Assembly: GCF_001280205.1 (NCBI RefSeq)
Contig: NZ_CP012573.1
Coordinates: forward strand, 1,488,001-1,552,000
DNA from: Clavibacter capsici
GTDB taxonomy: Bacteria > Actinomycetota > Actinomycetes > Actinomycetales > Microbacteriaceae
Direction: 5' to 3'
DNA: 64,000 nt
In this document: positions 56,845 to 64,000 of the stretch, piece after piece
How the letters are laid out: every line of letters begins with the position of its first letter
Numbering within the stretch: position 1 is the first letter of the stretch
Notes under the pieces: model-generated
Seen by the model: the letters and a program-made list of their open reading frames with translations, nothing else
Told to the model about the DNA's origin: nothing
The model's database searches: none
Made by a program: the position numbers and the translations under genes

Positions 56845-58061
56845 TCCCCTCGATCCGCTCCATCGCGACGGCGGTGCCGCCCACGGTCCTCGCGCAGGAC
56901 GGCGTGCGGGACATGTTCGGCAGCCAGCCGGAGCTCGGGCGGCTCGGCACGCGGCTCGTGTCCGCGGCCTTCGGGGCCTCGGCGATCCGCACCCGGCACA
57001 CGGTGATCCGCGAGCTCGGCACCGCCCCCGGCATGGCGGGGGCCGACGACCCCGTCGACCCCGACGACGGGGAGCCCGTCTTCTACGACCGCGCGACCGG
57101 CCGGATCCTCACGCCCGGCACCGGCGCGCGCAACGACGCGTACATCCGCGAGGCGCCGGCGCTGCTGCTCGGCGCCGCGCGCCAGGCGGTGGAGGAGGCC
57201 GTCGGGATCGAGGCGGCGGACGTCACGCACGTCGTCACCGTCTCCTGCACGGGCTTCTACGCCCCCGGCCCCGACTACGCCGTCGTGCGCGGCCTCGGCC
57301 TCGGCGCCTCCACGCAGCGCTTCCACCTCGGCTTCATGGGCTGCTACGGCGCGTTCCCGGCGCTCCGGATGGCCTCGCATTTCTGCGCCGCCGACCCGGA
57401 CGCCGTCGTCCTCGTCGTGTGCGTCGAGCTCTGCTCGCTGCACCTGCACTCCTCGGGCGACGCCGACACGATCGTGGCCTCGTCCGTGTTCGCCGACGGC
57501 GCCGCGGCGGCGATCGTGACCGCGCGGCCGGCGCCCGCCGGTTCCACCGTGCTCGACCTCGACGCGTTCGAGACCGTGCTCACGCCGGTCGGCGAGGACG
57601 ACATGGCCTGGACCATCGGCGACCAGGGCTTCGACATGGTGCTCTCGAGCTACGTGCCGAAGATCATCGACGAGCACATCACGGGCGCTCTCGAGCCGCT
57701 GTGGGCGCAGGTGCCCGCGCTCGCGGGCGTGGCGCCCGCGGCGATCGAGGACTGGGCGATCCACCCGGGCGGCAGGAGCATCCTCGACCGGGTCGAGGAC
57801 CGGCTCGCGCTCGCGCCCGCGCAGCTGGCCGCGTCCCGCTCGACGCTCGCCGAGGAGGGCAACATGTCGAGCGCCACGGTGCTGTTCGTGCTGCGGCGGA
57901 TCCTGCACGGGACGCCGCCCGCTGACGTGCCGGGCCGAGCGGACCTCGCGGAGGGCGCGTCCGCGGCCGCCGCGGGACCCGGCGCCGGCCGCGTGTGCGC
58001 CATGGCGTTCGGCCCCGGCCTCACCGTCGAGACGGCGCTCATGACCCGCCGCACCGCCTGA
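56841..58061 (+). CDS. Type III polyketide synthase (alkylresorcinol/phenolic-lipid type)
   Basis: 406 aa. Catalytic triad C136 (VTVSCTGFYAPGPDY), H308 (WAIHPGGRSIL) and N341 (EEGNMSSATV). It condenses an acyl-CoA starter with malonyl-CoA units. The N-terminal SIRSIATAVPP strand is required by the fold, yet no ATG, GTG or TTG lies before it in frame after the previous gene; the CTG at 56841, overlapping the DUF3618 stop as CTGA, is the likely start. A GTG at 56874 would delete the strand. First of three tightly overlapping pathway genes. Confidence 0.92.
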   Translation: MIPSIRSIATAVPPTVLAQDGVRDMFGSQPELGRLGTRLVSAAFGASAIRTRHTVIRELGTAPGMAGADDPVDPDDGEPVFYDRATGRILTPGTGARNDAYIREAPALLLGAARQAVEEAVGIEAADVTHVVTVSCTGFYAPGPDYAVVRGLGLGASTQRFHLGFMGCYGAFPALRMASHFCAADPDAVVLVVCVELCSLHLHSSGDADTIVASSVFADGAAAAIVTARPAPAGSTVLDLDAFETVLTPVGEDDMAWTIGDQGFDMVLSSYVPKIIDEHITGALEPLWAQVPALAGVAPAAIEDWAIHPGGRSILDRVEDRLALAPAQLAASRSTLAEEGNMSSATVLFVLRRILHGTPPADVPGRADLAEGASAAAAGPGAGRVCAMAFGPGLTVETALMTRRTA

Positions 58062-58774
58062 TGGACCTGTCCCGGCGGGACGCGGAGCTCACCGAGCTCA
58101 TGGACGACCCGGACTGCGACCCCGAGGCGCTCGAGCGGACGTACGCGCGGTTCGGGCTCGTCAACCGCGTCGTCGCGGGCTGGCGCGGGGTGTACCGGTC
58201 CCGGATCCGCCCGCTGCTCGCCGCCGACCGCGGGACGACGCTCCTCGACATCGGCTCGGGTGGCGGCGACGTGCCGCTCGCCCTCGCCCGGTGGGCCCGG
58301 CGCGACGGCCTGCGGCTCGCGGTGACGGGCATCGACCCGGATCCGCGTGCCGCCGCCTTCGCCCGCTCGCGCCCCGCTGACCCGGACGTGCGCTTCGTGG
58401 CCGCGTCGAGCGCGGACCTCGTGGCCGACGGCCGCCGGTTCGACCTCGTCACGAGCAACCACGTCCTGCACCACCTCGACGACGCCGCGTTCGACGCGCT
58501 GCTCGCCGACTCCGCGGCGCTCGCCCCGCGCGCCATCCACAGCGACATCGCGCGGAGCCGGTTCGCGTACGCGGCGTACGGGCCCCTGTCGCGCCTCGTC
58601 GCTCGCGGGTCGTTCGTGCACGTGGACGGGCTGCGGTCGATCCGCCGCAGCTGGACGCCCGTCGAGCTCGCCCTGCGCGCGCCCGCCGGCTGGCGGGTCG
58701 AGGGCGCGCTGCCGGCGCGGGTGCTGCTCGTGCGCGATGCGACCGCGCCGGCGGCCCCCGGCGTCGCGCCGTGA
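58061..58774 (+). CDS. Class I methyltransferase of the polyketide operon
   Basis: 237 aa. An N-terminal helical cap (LTELMDDPDCDPEALERTYARFGLVN) precedes the SAM fold with LLDIGSGGGDVPLALARWA, TGIDPDPRAAAFA and SNHVLHHL. This is the type found after type III PKS genes in actinobacteria, where it methylates the phenolic product. Start overlaps the PKS stop (TGATG), end overlaps the next gene by GTGA; translation is fully coupled. Confidence 0.92.
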   Translation: MDLSRRDAELTELMDDPDCDPEALERTYARFGLVNRVVAGWRGVYRSRIRPLLAADRGTTLLDIGSGGGDVPLALARWARRDGLRLAVTGIDPDPRAAAFARSRPADPDVRFVAASSADLVADGRRFDLVTSNHVLHHLDDAAFDALLADSAALAPRAIHSDIARSRFAYAAYGPLSRLVARGSFVHVDGLRSIRRSWTPVELALRAPAGWRVEGALPARVLLVRDATAPAAPGVAP

Positions 58775-59961
58775 CCCGCCTCGACGCGCTGGTCGTGGGC
58801 GGCGGGCCCGTGGGCATCCACCTGGCCGCGCTCCTCGCGCAGGCCGGCCTCGACGTGCGCGTCTGGGAGGCCCGGCCGGAGCCCGCGCTGCTGTCGCGGG
58901 CCATCGGGATCCACGCGCCGTCGCTCGACGCGTTCGACCGGCTCGGCGTCGCCGGTGAGATGGTGGCGGAGGCGGTGCTCGTCCGCACCGGGATCGCGAT
59001 GGCGCGCGGCCGCGCCATCGGCCGGGTCAGCTTCGCCGGGGTCTCCGCCACGCACCCCTACGTCGCCGCGCTGCCGCAGTGGCGCACCGAGGCGATCCTC
59101 ACCCGGCGCCTCGGCGCGCTCGCGCCCGACGCCCTGCGCCGCGGCGTGACGCTCACCGCGCTCCAGGTCGATCCCGTGGAGGCGCCCGGCGGCGGCGTCC
59201 GCGCGACCGGCACGGACGCGGACGGCCGACCCGTCGAGGTCGACGCGCGTCTCCTCATCGGGGCCGACGGCACGCGCGGCGTCGTCCGCGGCCTCCTCGG
59301 GATCGGCGTCGACGAGCGCCCGCTGCCCGACCGCTTCCTCATGGGGGACGCGCCCGACACCACCGACGGCGGCGACGACGCGGTCATCACGCTGCACCCC
59401 GACGGCGTCGTCGAGTCGTTCCCGCTGCCCGGCGGCATGCGCCGCTGGGTCGTCGGGCTGCGTGCGGGGGAGCGGGAGGGGGATCCCGCGGAGGCCGTCG
59501 CGGCGACCGTGCGGGAGCGCACCGGGTACGTCGTGCGCGCCGCCGACCTCGGGCCGGTGAGCGGCTTCGGCGTCCGCCGGCGGCTGGCGCGGCGCATGTC
59601 CGCGGGGCGCGCGCTCCTCATCGGCGACGCGGCCCACGAGATCAGCCCCATCGGCGGGCAGGGCATGAACCTCGGCTGGCTGGACGCCGACGCCCTCGCG
59701 CCGATCCTCGCGGACGCCGTCCGGGCGCGGGACGGCGTGCCGCATCCCGCGCGCATCGCCCGCTGGGAGCGCGACCGCATGGCGAGCGCCCGGCGCGCGG
59801 CCGTGCAGTCGGAGATCAACACGGCGCTCGGCCGGCCCGTCCGCGGCCTCACGCGCATCGTCCGCGACCAGGGACTCCGCGCGGTCCTCGCGTCGCCCGC
59901 CGCCGCGGGCCTCGCGTCCGTCTACGCCATGGGACGGGACGCGGGCGCGCGCGTCAGGTGA
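58771..59961 (+). CDS. FAD-dependent monooxygenase of the polyketide operon
   Basis: 396 aa group A flavin hydroxylase. Dinucleotide fold VVGGGPVGIHLAALLAQAG, the GADGTRGVVRGLLG segment with the DG motif and GDAAHEISPIGGQGMN (GD motif). Expected to hydroxylate the aromatic ring, giving a hydroquinone or quinone. Without an N-terminal targeting sequence it should be cytosolic. Its last eight bases overlap the end of the convergent UbiA gene. Confidence 0.92.
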   Translation: MTRLDALVVGGGPVGIHLAALLAQAGLDVRVWEARPEPALLSRAIGIHAPSLDAFDRLGVAGEMVAEAVLVRTGIAMARGRAIGRVSFAGVSATHPYVAALPQWRTEAILTRRLGALAPDALRRGVTLTALQVDPVEAPGGGVRATGTDADGRPVEVDARLLIGADGTRGVVRGLLGIGVDERPLPDRFLMGDAPDTTDGGDDAVITLHPDGVVESFPLPGGMRRWVVGLRAGEREGDPAEAVAATVRERTGYVVRAADLGPVSGFGVRRRLARRMSAGRALLIGDAAHEISPIGGQGMNLGWLDADALAPILADAVRARDGVPHPARIARWERDRMASARRAAVQSEINTALGRPVRGLTRIVRDQGLRAVLASPAAAGLASVYAMGRDAGARVR

Positions 59962-60799
59962 GGCGCGTCGCGTTCAGCGCGACCTGGGCGACGAGCAGCA
60001 GCGACGCCGCCATGATCAGCTGGAACAGCAGCCGCCCGGGCGGGCGCGTGACGACGAGCACGGCACCCCATGCGGCGACGGCCAGCATGATCGCGAGGCC
60101 GCCCAGGGCCAGCGGCGTCAGCGCGAGCCCGGGATCCGCGAGCACCGGGCCGACCGTCGCGGCCAGCGCCCCGAGCGCGAGCGCCCCGAACGCGACGAGG
60201 CCCGACGGGACGCGGCCGAGCCGGTGCGGCAGGCCGCGGACGCCGGTGCGCGCGTCGTCCTCGAGGTCGGGCAGCACGTTGGTGAAGTGGATGGAGACGC
60301 CGAGCACCCCGCCCGTGATCCCGGCCCACGCGGCGGCGGGCACGGGATCGGCGGCGCCGAGCGCGACCACCGTCGGCAGGATCCCGAACGCGACCACGAA
60401 CGGCACGACGCTGACGGCCGTGCGCTTGAGGCCGGCGTTGTAGGCCCAGCCGGATCCCACCAGGACGACGTGCGCGAGGAGGAACAGCGGCCCGAGCGCC
60501 GCGGACGCGACGAGGCAGGCCGCCGCCGTGCCGAGCGCGGCCGCCCGCACCTGCGCCACGGTCACCTCGCCGCGCGCGACGGGCTTGTCCGCGCGGCCGA
60601 CGCTGCGATCGCGCTCCGCGTCGATCCAGTCGTTGGAGAACCCGATCGACAGCTGCCCGAGGAGCACGGCCAGGGCGACCGCGACCACGCGCCCGAGCCC
60701 GTAGCCGAGCGCGACCGCGAGGCCCGCGGCGAGCACCGTCACGGTGGCCGTCGGCCCCGGGTGCGAGGAGAGGGCGAGGAGCCGGAGCCGGTGGATCAC
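59954..60799 (-). CDS. UbiA-family prenyltransferase
   Basis: 281 aa with about eight helices. First Asp motif N56-D-x2-D60-x3-D64 (NDWIDAERD) and second near D178 (DLEDDARTG) bind the magnesium-prenyl diphosphate. LKRTAVSVVPFVVAFG is another UbiA segment. MenA-type enzymes are similar, but its position tail-to-tail with the PKS operon suggests it prenylates that phenol. GTG start; coupled by GTGA to the GNAT gene upstream, which could be its promoter-proximal partner. Confidence 0.92.
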   Translation of the reverse strand: MIHRLRLLALSSHPGPTATVTVLAAGLAVALGYGLGRVVAVALAVLLGQLSIGFSNDWIDAERDRSVGRADKPVARGEVTVAQVRAAALGTAAACLVASAALGPLFLLAHVVLVGSGWAYNAGLKRTAVSVVPFVVAFGILPTVVALGAADPVPAAAWAGITGGVLGVSIHFTNVLPDLEDDARTGVRGLPHRLGRVPSGLVAFGALALGALAATVGPVLADPGLALTPLALGGLAIMLAVAAWGAVLVVTRPPGRLLFQLIMAASLLLVAQVALNATRLT

Positions 60800-61266
60800 G
60801 CGAGCGTCAGCCCGTAGCAGCGCGAGCCCTCGGAGTCGGCGTAGGCGCCGAAGCGGGGGATCTCGATCCAGCCCTCGCGCGCGTAGAAGCGCATCGCGTC
60901 GGGCTGCTCGGGGCCGGTCTCCAGCACCAGGTCGACGACGCCGAGCTCGCGGGCCGCGTCCTCGAGCGCGCGGAGCAGGGCGGTCGCGACGCCCGTGCCG
61001 CGCGCGGCGGGGACGACGTACATGCGCTTGAGCTCCGCCCACGGCGTGCCGTCGCCGCGGTCGGCGAGCGGGCGGATCGCCCCGCAGCCGATGGGCGTCC
61101 CGTCCGCGTCGCGCGCCACGAGGAACGCGGCCACGTCGGCGGCGGTGGGCTTGGTGCCCGGCTCCGTGTCGCCGCCGTAGCGGAGGTCGAGCTCGGCGCG
61201 CTGGGCGGCGCGGAGCAGGGTCGCGTCCTCGTCGTCCCACGGGACACGGGCGATCGTGGGGTGCAT
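60796..61266 (-). CDS. GNAT-family N-acetyltransferase
   Basis: 156 aa. The acetyl-CoA loop reads VPAARGTGVATALLRALEDAAREL; AFLVARDADGTPIGCGAIRPL and FYAREGWIEIPRFGAYADS surround it. The substrate is not predictable. ATG at 61266 has a promoter hexamer 6 nt upstream. Translationally coupled to the UbiA gene, so an acetylation step related to the polyketide is conceivable but unproven. Confidence 0.9.
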   Translation of the reverse strand: MHPTIARVPWDDEDATLLRAAQRAELDLRYGGDTEPGTKPTAADVAAFLVARDADGTPIGCGAIRPLADRGDGTPWAELKRMYVVPAARGTGVATALLRALEDAARELGVVDLVLETGPEQPDAMRFYAREGWIEIPRFGAYADSEGSRCYGLTLA

Positions 61267-61272
61267 GCCTCG

Positions 61273-61278
61273 ATCCTG
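61273..61278 (-). promoter_or_regulatory. -10 element for the GNAT-ubiA unit
   Basis: CAGGAT on the minus strand, 6 nt (CGAGGC) before the ATG. Confidence 0.4.
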
Positions 61279-61311
61279 CCCCACCCGGTCGTCGGCTCCC
61301 GACCGCTCCGC

Positions 61312-61317
61312 TAGCCT
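61312..61317 (+). promoter_or_regulatory. -10 element for the GNAT gene at 61324
   Basis: TAGCCT, 6 nt before the ATG. With the opposite hexamer at 61273-61278 it makes a compact divergent promoter of under 60 bases. Confidence 0.4.
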
Positions 61318-61323
61318 GCCGGG

Positions 61324-61860
61324 ATGAGGATCCGCCCCGCCGAGCCCCGTGACATCGACGACCTGCTGGAGATCCGCAACGACGCGATCCTCCACGGCAC
61401 GGCGCTGTGGATGGACGAGCCGGTCGACCGCGCCGAGCGCGAGCGCTGGTACGAGGAGACGACGGCCGCGGGGGACCCGATCCTCATCGCCGACGTGGAC
61501 GGCCGCGTCGCCGGCTACGGCACCTACGGCCCGTGGCGGAGCAAGTCCGGGTACCGCTTCTCGGTGGAGGACTCGGTCTACGTGCGGGACGCGTTCCAGG
61601 GCCGGGGCATCGGCCGGGCGCTCGTGGAGGAGCTGATCGCGCACGCGCGGGCCGCGGGCAAGCACGCGGTGTTCGCGGACATCGAGGCGGGCAACACGGG
61701 ATCCATCCGGCTGCACGAGCGCCTGGGCTTCCGCCAGGTGGGGCTGCTGCCCGGCATCGGCTGGAAGTTCGGCCGGCCGCTCGACCTCGCGATCCTGCAC
61801 CTGCCCCTGGTCGACGCCGCGGCGGCCGGGGACGACGCCGCGGGCGACCGCACGGCCTGA
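61324..61860 (+). CDS. GNAT acetyltransferase, phosphinothricin/methionine-sulfoximine type
   Basis: 178 aa. IRPAEPRDIDDLLEIRNDAILHGTALWMDEP, DGRVAGYGTYGPWRSKSGYRFSVEDSVYV and the acetyl-CoA loop FQGRGIGRALVEELIAHAR match the PAT/MddA group, which N-acetylates phosphinothricin or methionine sulfoximine and sulfone. FADIEAGNTGSIRLHERLGF and VGLLPGIGWKFGRPLDL complete it. Physiological substrate unknown. Confidence 0.92.
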   Translation: MRIRPAEPRDIDDLLEIRNDAILHGTALWMDEPVDRAERERWYEETTAAGDPILIADVDGRVAGYGTYGPWRSKSGYRFSVEDSVYVRDAFQGRGIGRALVEELIAHARAAGKHAVFADIEAGNTGSIRLHERLGFRQVGLLPGIGWKFGRPLDLAILHLPLVDAAAAGDDAAGDRTA

Positions 61861-61877
61861 TCCGACGGAGGACGGCC

Positions 61878-61925
61878 GAGAGGCCCGGCACGGGGCGCGG
61901 GAACGCCACGGGTGCCGGGCCTCTC
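61878..61925 (+). terminator. Terminator after the PAT-like gene
   Basis: GAGAGGCCCGGCA pairs perfectly with TGCCGGGCCTCTC across a 22-nt loop. Confidence 0.85.
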
Positions 61926-62143
61926 CGGAGAAGCCGGTCCTTCGGGGGACGGGGGATCTCCGTGGTCCGGGAGCAGTCCCGTCCGGGGGGGGATGGACGG
62001 ACGTGCTCGTCGGGTTGCGAGCGCCAGGCCCAAGGGGGGGTAAGGGCCGTGCGCTCGTGGACGACTCTATCCGGGTCCCCCTTTATGCGGACACCCCCGC
62101 GTGGCCCCAGAAGGAGGGGCGTGCCCGGACGGGGCGACCCCGA
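61926..62143. other. G-tract-rich spacer
   Basis: Together with the terminator, 283 bases hold no gene. A run of eight G near 61986 and one of seven G near 62033 stand out, with CCCCC tracts near 62077 and 62093. Base calling in such runs is error-prone. Confidence 0.5.
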
Positions 62144-62593
62144 TCAGTCCTGCGACTCGTCGAGCTCGCGCCCGCCGCCGGCGACGACCGCGTCGCGCAG
62201 GGCGTGGAAGTGGTCGACCGTCAGGCCGTTGCGGAGGAGGTAGGGCTCGACGCCGCCGCGGCCGGCCAGCGAGTGCAGCGCGAGGATGACGGGCGCGGGA
62301 TCGCCGTCGACCGCGTGCTGCGCGGCGTCCCGGACGTCGAGGCCGCCGGCCACGAGCGCGAGGGCGACGACGAGCGCGTCCTCCACGGTCGCGGTGCGGG
62401 CGTCGTACCGGGCGGCCGTGCCGGCCTCGACCCGGTCGGCGGCCTCGGCGACGCGCGCCGTGAGGTGCGCGCCGTCGGCCACGAGGAGCGCGACGAAGGC
62501 GGACGCAGGTGCCGACGCGGCGGGGGTGGCGGCCAGGACCCGGGATCCGTCGGCGAGGCCGGAGACGGGGGAGGCGGTCTCGGGGGAGGTCAT
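62144..62593 (-). CDS. Unrecognised alanine-rich protein
   Basis: 149 aa, no family recognised. Mostly helical by composition: ASAFVALLVADGAHLTARVAEAADRVE, VEDALVVALALVAGGLDVRDAAQHAVDGD, PVILALHSLAGRGGVEPYLLRNGLTVDHFHALRDAVV. The last part resembles a small helical dimerisation domain but carries no catalytic motif. It has few basic residues and no membrane helix. Position just before cyd may be coincidence. GTG/ATG alternatives exist, but the ATG at 62593 follows a moderate GAAGGG. Confidence 0.6.
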   Translation of the reverse strand: MTSPETASPVSGLADGSRVLAATPAASAPASAFVALLVADGAHLTARVAEAADRVEAGTAARYDARTATVEDALVVALALVAGGLDVRDAAQHAVDGDPAPVILALHSLAGRGGVEPYLLRNGLTVDHFHALRDAVVAGGGRELDESQD

Positions 62594-62976
62594 GGCGGCG
62601 GCCCTTCGGTCGACGTGCGCGGTGCGGGTGGGTGCGGTGCCGGATCCGTGCCGACGACGGGAGCGGGACGGGGCGTCCCGCGGATGGCGGGCGCACCGGG
62701 TCCAGGCCGATCCGCCGCGTGCCCCGAGCCTCACCCGGCCGGGTGAACGCCGGGTGTCGGCGGCGCCGCCGGGCGGCGAACGCGACCCGACCGGGACGCG
62801 CCGCAGGGCTCGCGTGGATCGTCTACAAGTCGTAGAATCGAGGCGTCGCGATGGAGCCTCACCACCCGCACGATCCGCCCTCCACAGGAAGCGCATCCGG
62901 TCGCCATGACACCGCACCCCGCCCCCGCTGACCGCCCCGCACGCCGCATCGGCCGCCGCCAGAGCGGTCGCCCCGC
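62594..62976. other. Intergenic region upstream of cydA
   Basis: 383 bases with no credible gene on either strand; holds the start regions of the divergent gene at 62593 and of cydA, with the palindrome at 62822-62836 and a leader of about 130 nt before the cydA GTG. Confidence 0.5.
62822..62836. promoter_or_regulatory. BlaI/CopY-like palindrome overlapping the cydA promoter
   Basis: TCTAC-AAGTC-GTAGA is a perfect 5+5 palindrome. Its right arm overlaps TAGAAT (62833-62838), the best -10 in the region. The CTAC/GTAG half-sites resemble operators of BlaI/MecI/CopY-type winged-helix repressors. Confidence 0.5.
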
Positions 62977-64000
62977 GTGAACGAGCTCCTCGACCCGCTC
63001 GTCCTCTCCCGCTGGCAGTTCGGCCTCACGACCGTCTACCACTTCCTCTTCGTCCCGCTCACGATCGGCATGGCCTTCGTCTGCGCGCTCTACCAGACGG
63101 CGTGGGTGCGCACCGGGAAGCAGCACTACCTCCGGCTCACGCGCTTCTTCGGCCGGATCTTCCTCATCAACTTCGCGATGGGCACCGTCACCGGCATCGT
63201 GCAGGAGTTCCAGTTCGGCATGAACTGGTCCGAGTACTCCCGCTTCGTCGGCGACGTGTTCGGCGCCCCGCTCGCGCTCGAGGGCCTGCTCGCGTTCTTC
63301 CTCGAGGCGTCGTTCATCGGCGTGTGGATCTTCGGCTGGGACAAGCTGCCGAAGGGGCTGCACCTGGCGTCCATCTGGGTGGTGTCGGTCGCGTCGATCC
63401 TGTCGGCGTACTTCATCCTCGCGGCCAACGCCTTCATGCAGAACCCCGTGGGCTACCGCATCGACGAGGCCCGGGGGAGGGCCGAGCTCACCGACATCGG
63501 GGCGCTCCTCACGAACAAGGTCGCGCTCGCGGCGTTCCCGCACACGATCTTCGCGGCCTTCATGTGCGCGGCCGCCGTGATCATCTCGGTCGCCGCGTGG
63601 CACCTGTCGCGCAACCAGCACCTCGAGACGATGATGCCGGCCATGCGGTTCGGCATGTGGTTCATGGTCGTCTCGGGCGCGCTCACCATCCTCTCCGGCG
63701 ACCAGCTCGGCCTCGCCATGGTGCAGACGCAGCCGATGAAGATGGCCGCCGCCGAGGCGCACTACGACACCTCCTCCGGCGCCGCCGCCTCGTTCTCGCT
63801 CTTCACCTGGGGCACGCCCGACGGATCGAGCGAGCTGTTCTCCATCCGGATCCCGTACCTGCTCTCGTTCCTCTCCACGCACACGCTCGACGGCACGGTC
63901 GAGGGGATCAACGACCTCCAGGCGCAGTACGTCGCGAGCTACGGCCCCGGCGACTACACGCCCACCATCTGGGTCACGTACTGGGCGTTCCGCTGGATGA
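62977..64000 (+). CDS. cydA: Cytochrome bd ubiquinol oxidase subunit I (3' truncated by window)
   Basis: First 341 residues. RWQFGLTTVYHFLFVPLTIGMAF opens with H22, a heme b595/d-side ligand; GTVTGIVQEFQFGMNWSEYSRFVGDVFGAPLA and ALAAFPHTIFAAFM hold H189, a heme b558 ligand; GDQLGLAMVQTQPMKMAAAEAHY begins the quinol-binding Q loop. High-affinity terminal oxidase of low-oxygen or stress conditions. GTG start at 62977, weak ribosome binding site. cydB and cydDC would be expected downstream. Confidence 0.97.
   Translation, partial: MNELLDPLVLSRWQFGLTTVYHFLFVPLTIGMAFVCALYQTAWVRTGKQHYLRLTRFFGRIFLINFAMGTVTGIVQEFQFGMNWSEYSRFVGDVFGAPLALEGLLAFFLEASFIGVWIFGWDKLPKGLHLASIWVVSVASILSAYFILAANAFMQNPVGYRIDEARGRAELTDIGALLTNKVALAAFPHTIFAAFMCAAAVIISVAAWHLSRNQHLETMMPAMRFGMWFMVVSGALTILSGDQLGLAMVQTQPMKMAAAEAHYDTSSGAAASFSLFTWGTPDGSSELFSIRIPYLLSFLSTHTLDGTVEGINDLQAQYVASYGPGDYTPTIWVTYWAFRWM

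Noticed and set aside
56874-58061. GTG start for the type III PKS
   Set aside because: Would remove the N-terminal core strand present in all family members.

Overview
The window is very GC-rich (about 73 % by eye), uses GTG starts often, and is packed with short overlapping operons. Gene order (ileS-folC-DUF4233-ndk; rplU-rpmA-obg-proB-proA-nadD-rsfS), an ileS translational T-box, a Gram-positive type RNase E and LexA boxes of the TCGAAC-N4-GTTCGA type point to an actinobacterium. The stand-alone bacterial expansin and the overall gene content fit Microbacteriaceae, most likely Clavibacter or a close relative; the genus is inferred.

Layout. 1-8.3 kb: a TetR-type regulator tail, a secreted expansin, a methyltransferase, then the T-box controlled ileS-folC-DUF4233-ndk operon. 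8.3-20.4 kb: a VKOR-like membrane oxidoreductase, rne (interrupted by a one-base frameshift in its disordered N-terminal part), ribosomal L21/L27, Obg, the first two proline enzymes, NadD, a long low-complexity membrane-anchored protein and RsfS. 20.4-23.3 kb: tRNA-Ala(GGC), a frameshifted NERD-domain gene, a small membrane protein and an SGNH-hydrolase lipoprotein. 23.5-27.7 kb: a complete fructose PTS operon (DeoR regulator, 1-phosphofructokinase, EIIABC, HPr). 27.7-41.4 kb: an unusual zinc-ribbon SDR, a DUF3516 helicase, HisC, several alpha/beta hydrolases, an MFS exporter, a quinone oxidoreductase, a YceI protein and a FUSC transporter. 41.4-49.8 kb: an SOS-boxed error-prone polymerase (DnaE2) and an SOS-boxed DUF6504 gene about 4.5 kb apart, with a divergent G6PD-like gene, a dienelactone hydrolase, an LCP cell-wall ligase and PnuC between them. 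50-56.3 kb: an aldo/keto reductase, an App1-domain protein, a SRAP-fold protein without its catalytic residues, and a four-gene osmoprotectant ABC operon. 56.4-61.9 kb: a type III polyketide synthase, a methyltransferase and an FAD monooxygenase in one tightly overlapping operon, meeting a convergent UbiA prenyltransferase gene; then two GNAT genes. 62.1-64 kb: an unrecognised gene and the start of cydA behind a CTAC/GTAG palindrome.

Most notable points: the type III PKS/methyltransferase/monooxygenase/UbiA locus (a likely prenylated phenolic-lipid pathway) with a probable CTG start; the catalytically stripped SRAP protein; the split SOS mutagenesis genes; a run of at least 16 genes with a -10 hexamer 5-7 nt before the start codon, as expected for leaderless mRNAs; and a strong excess of the hexamer GGATCC. 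Two genes (rne, the NERD gene) carry single-base frameshifts that need read-level confirmation.
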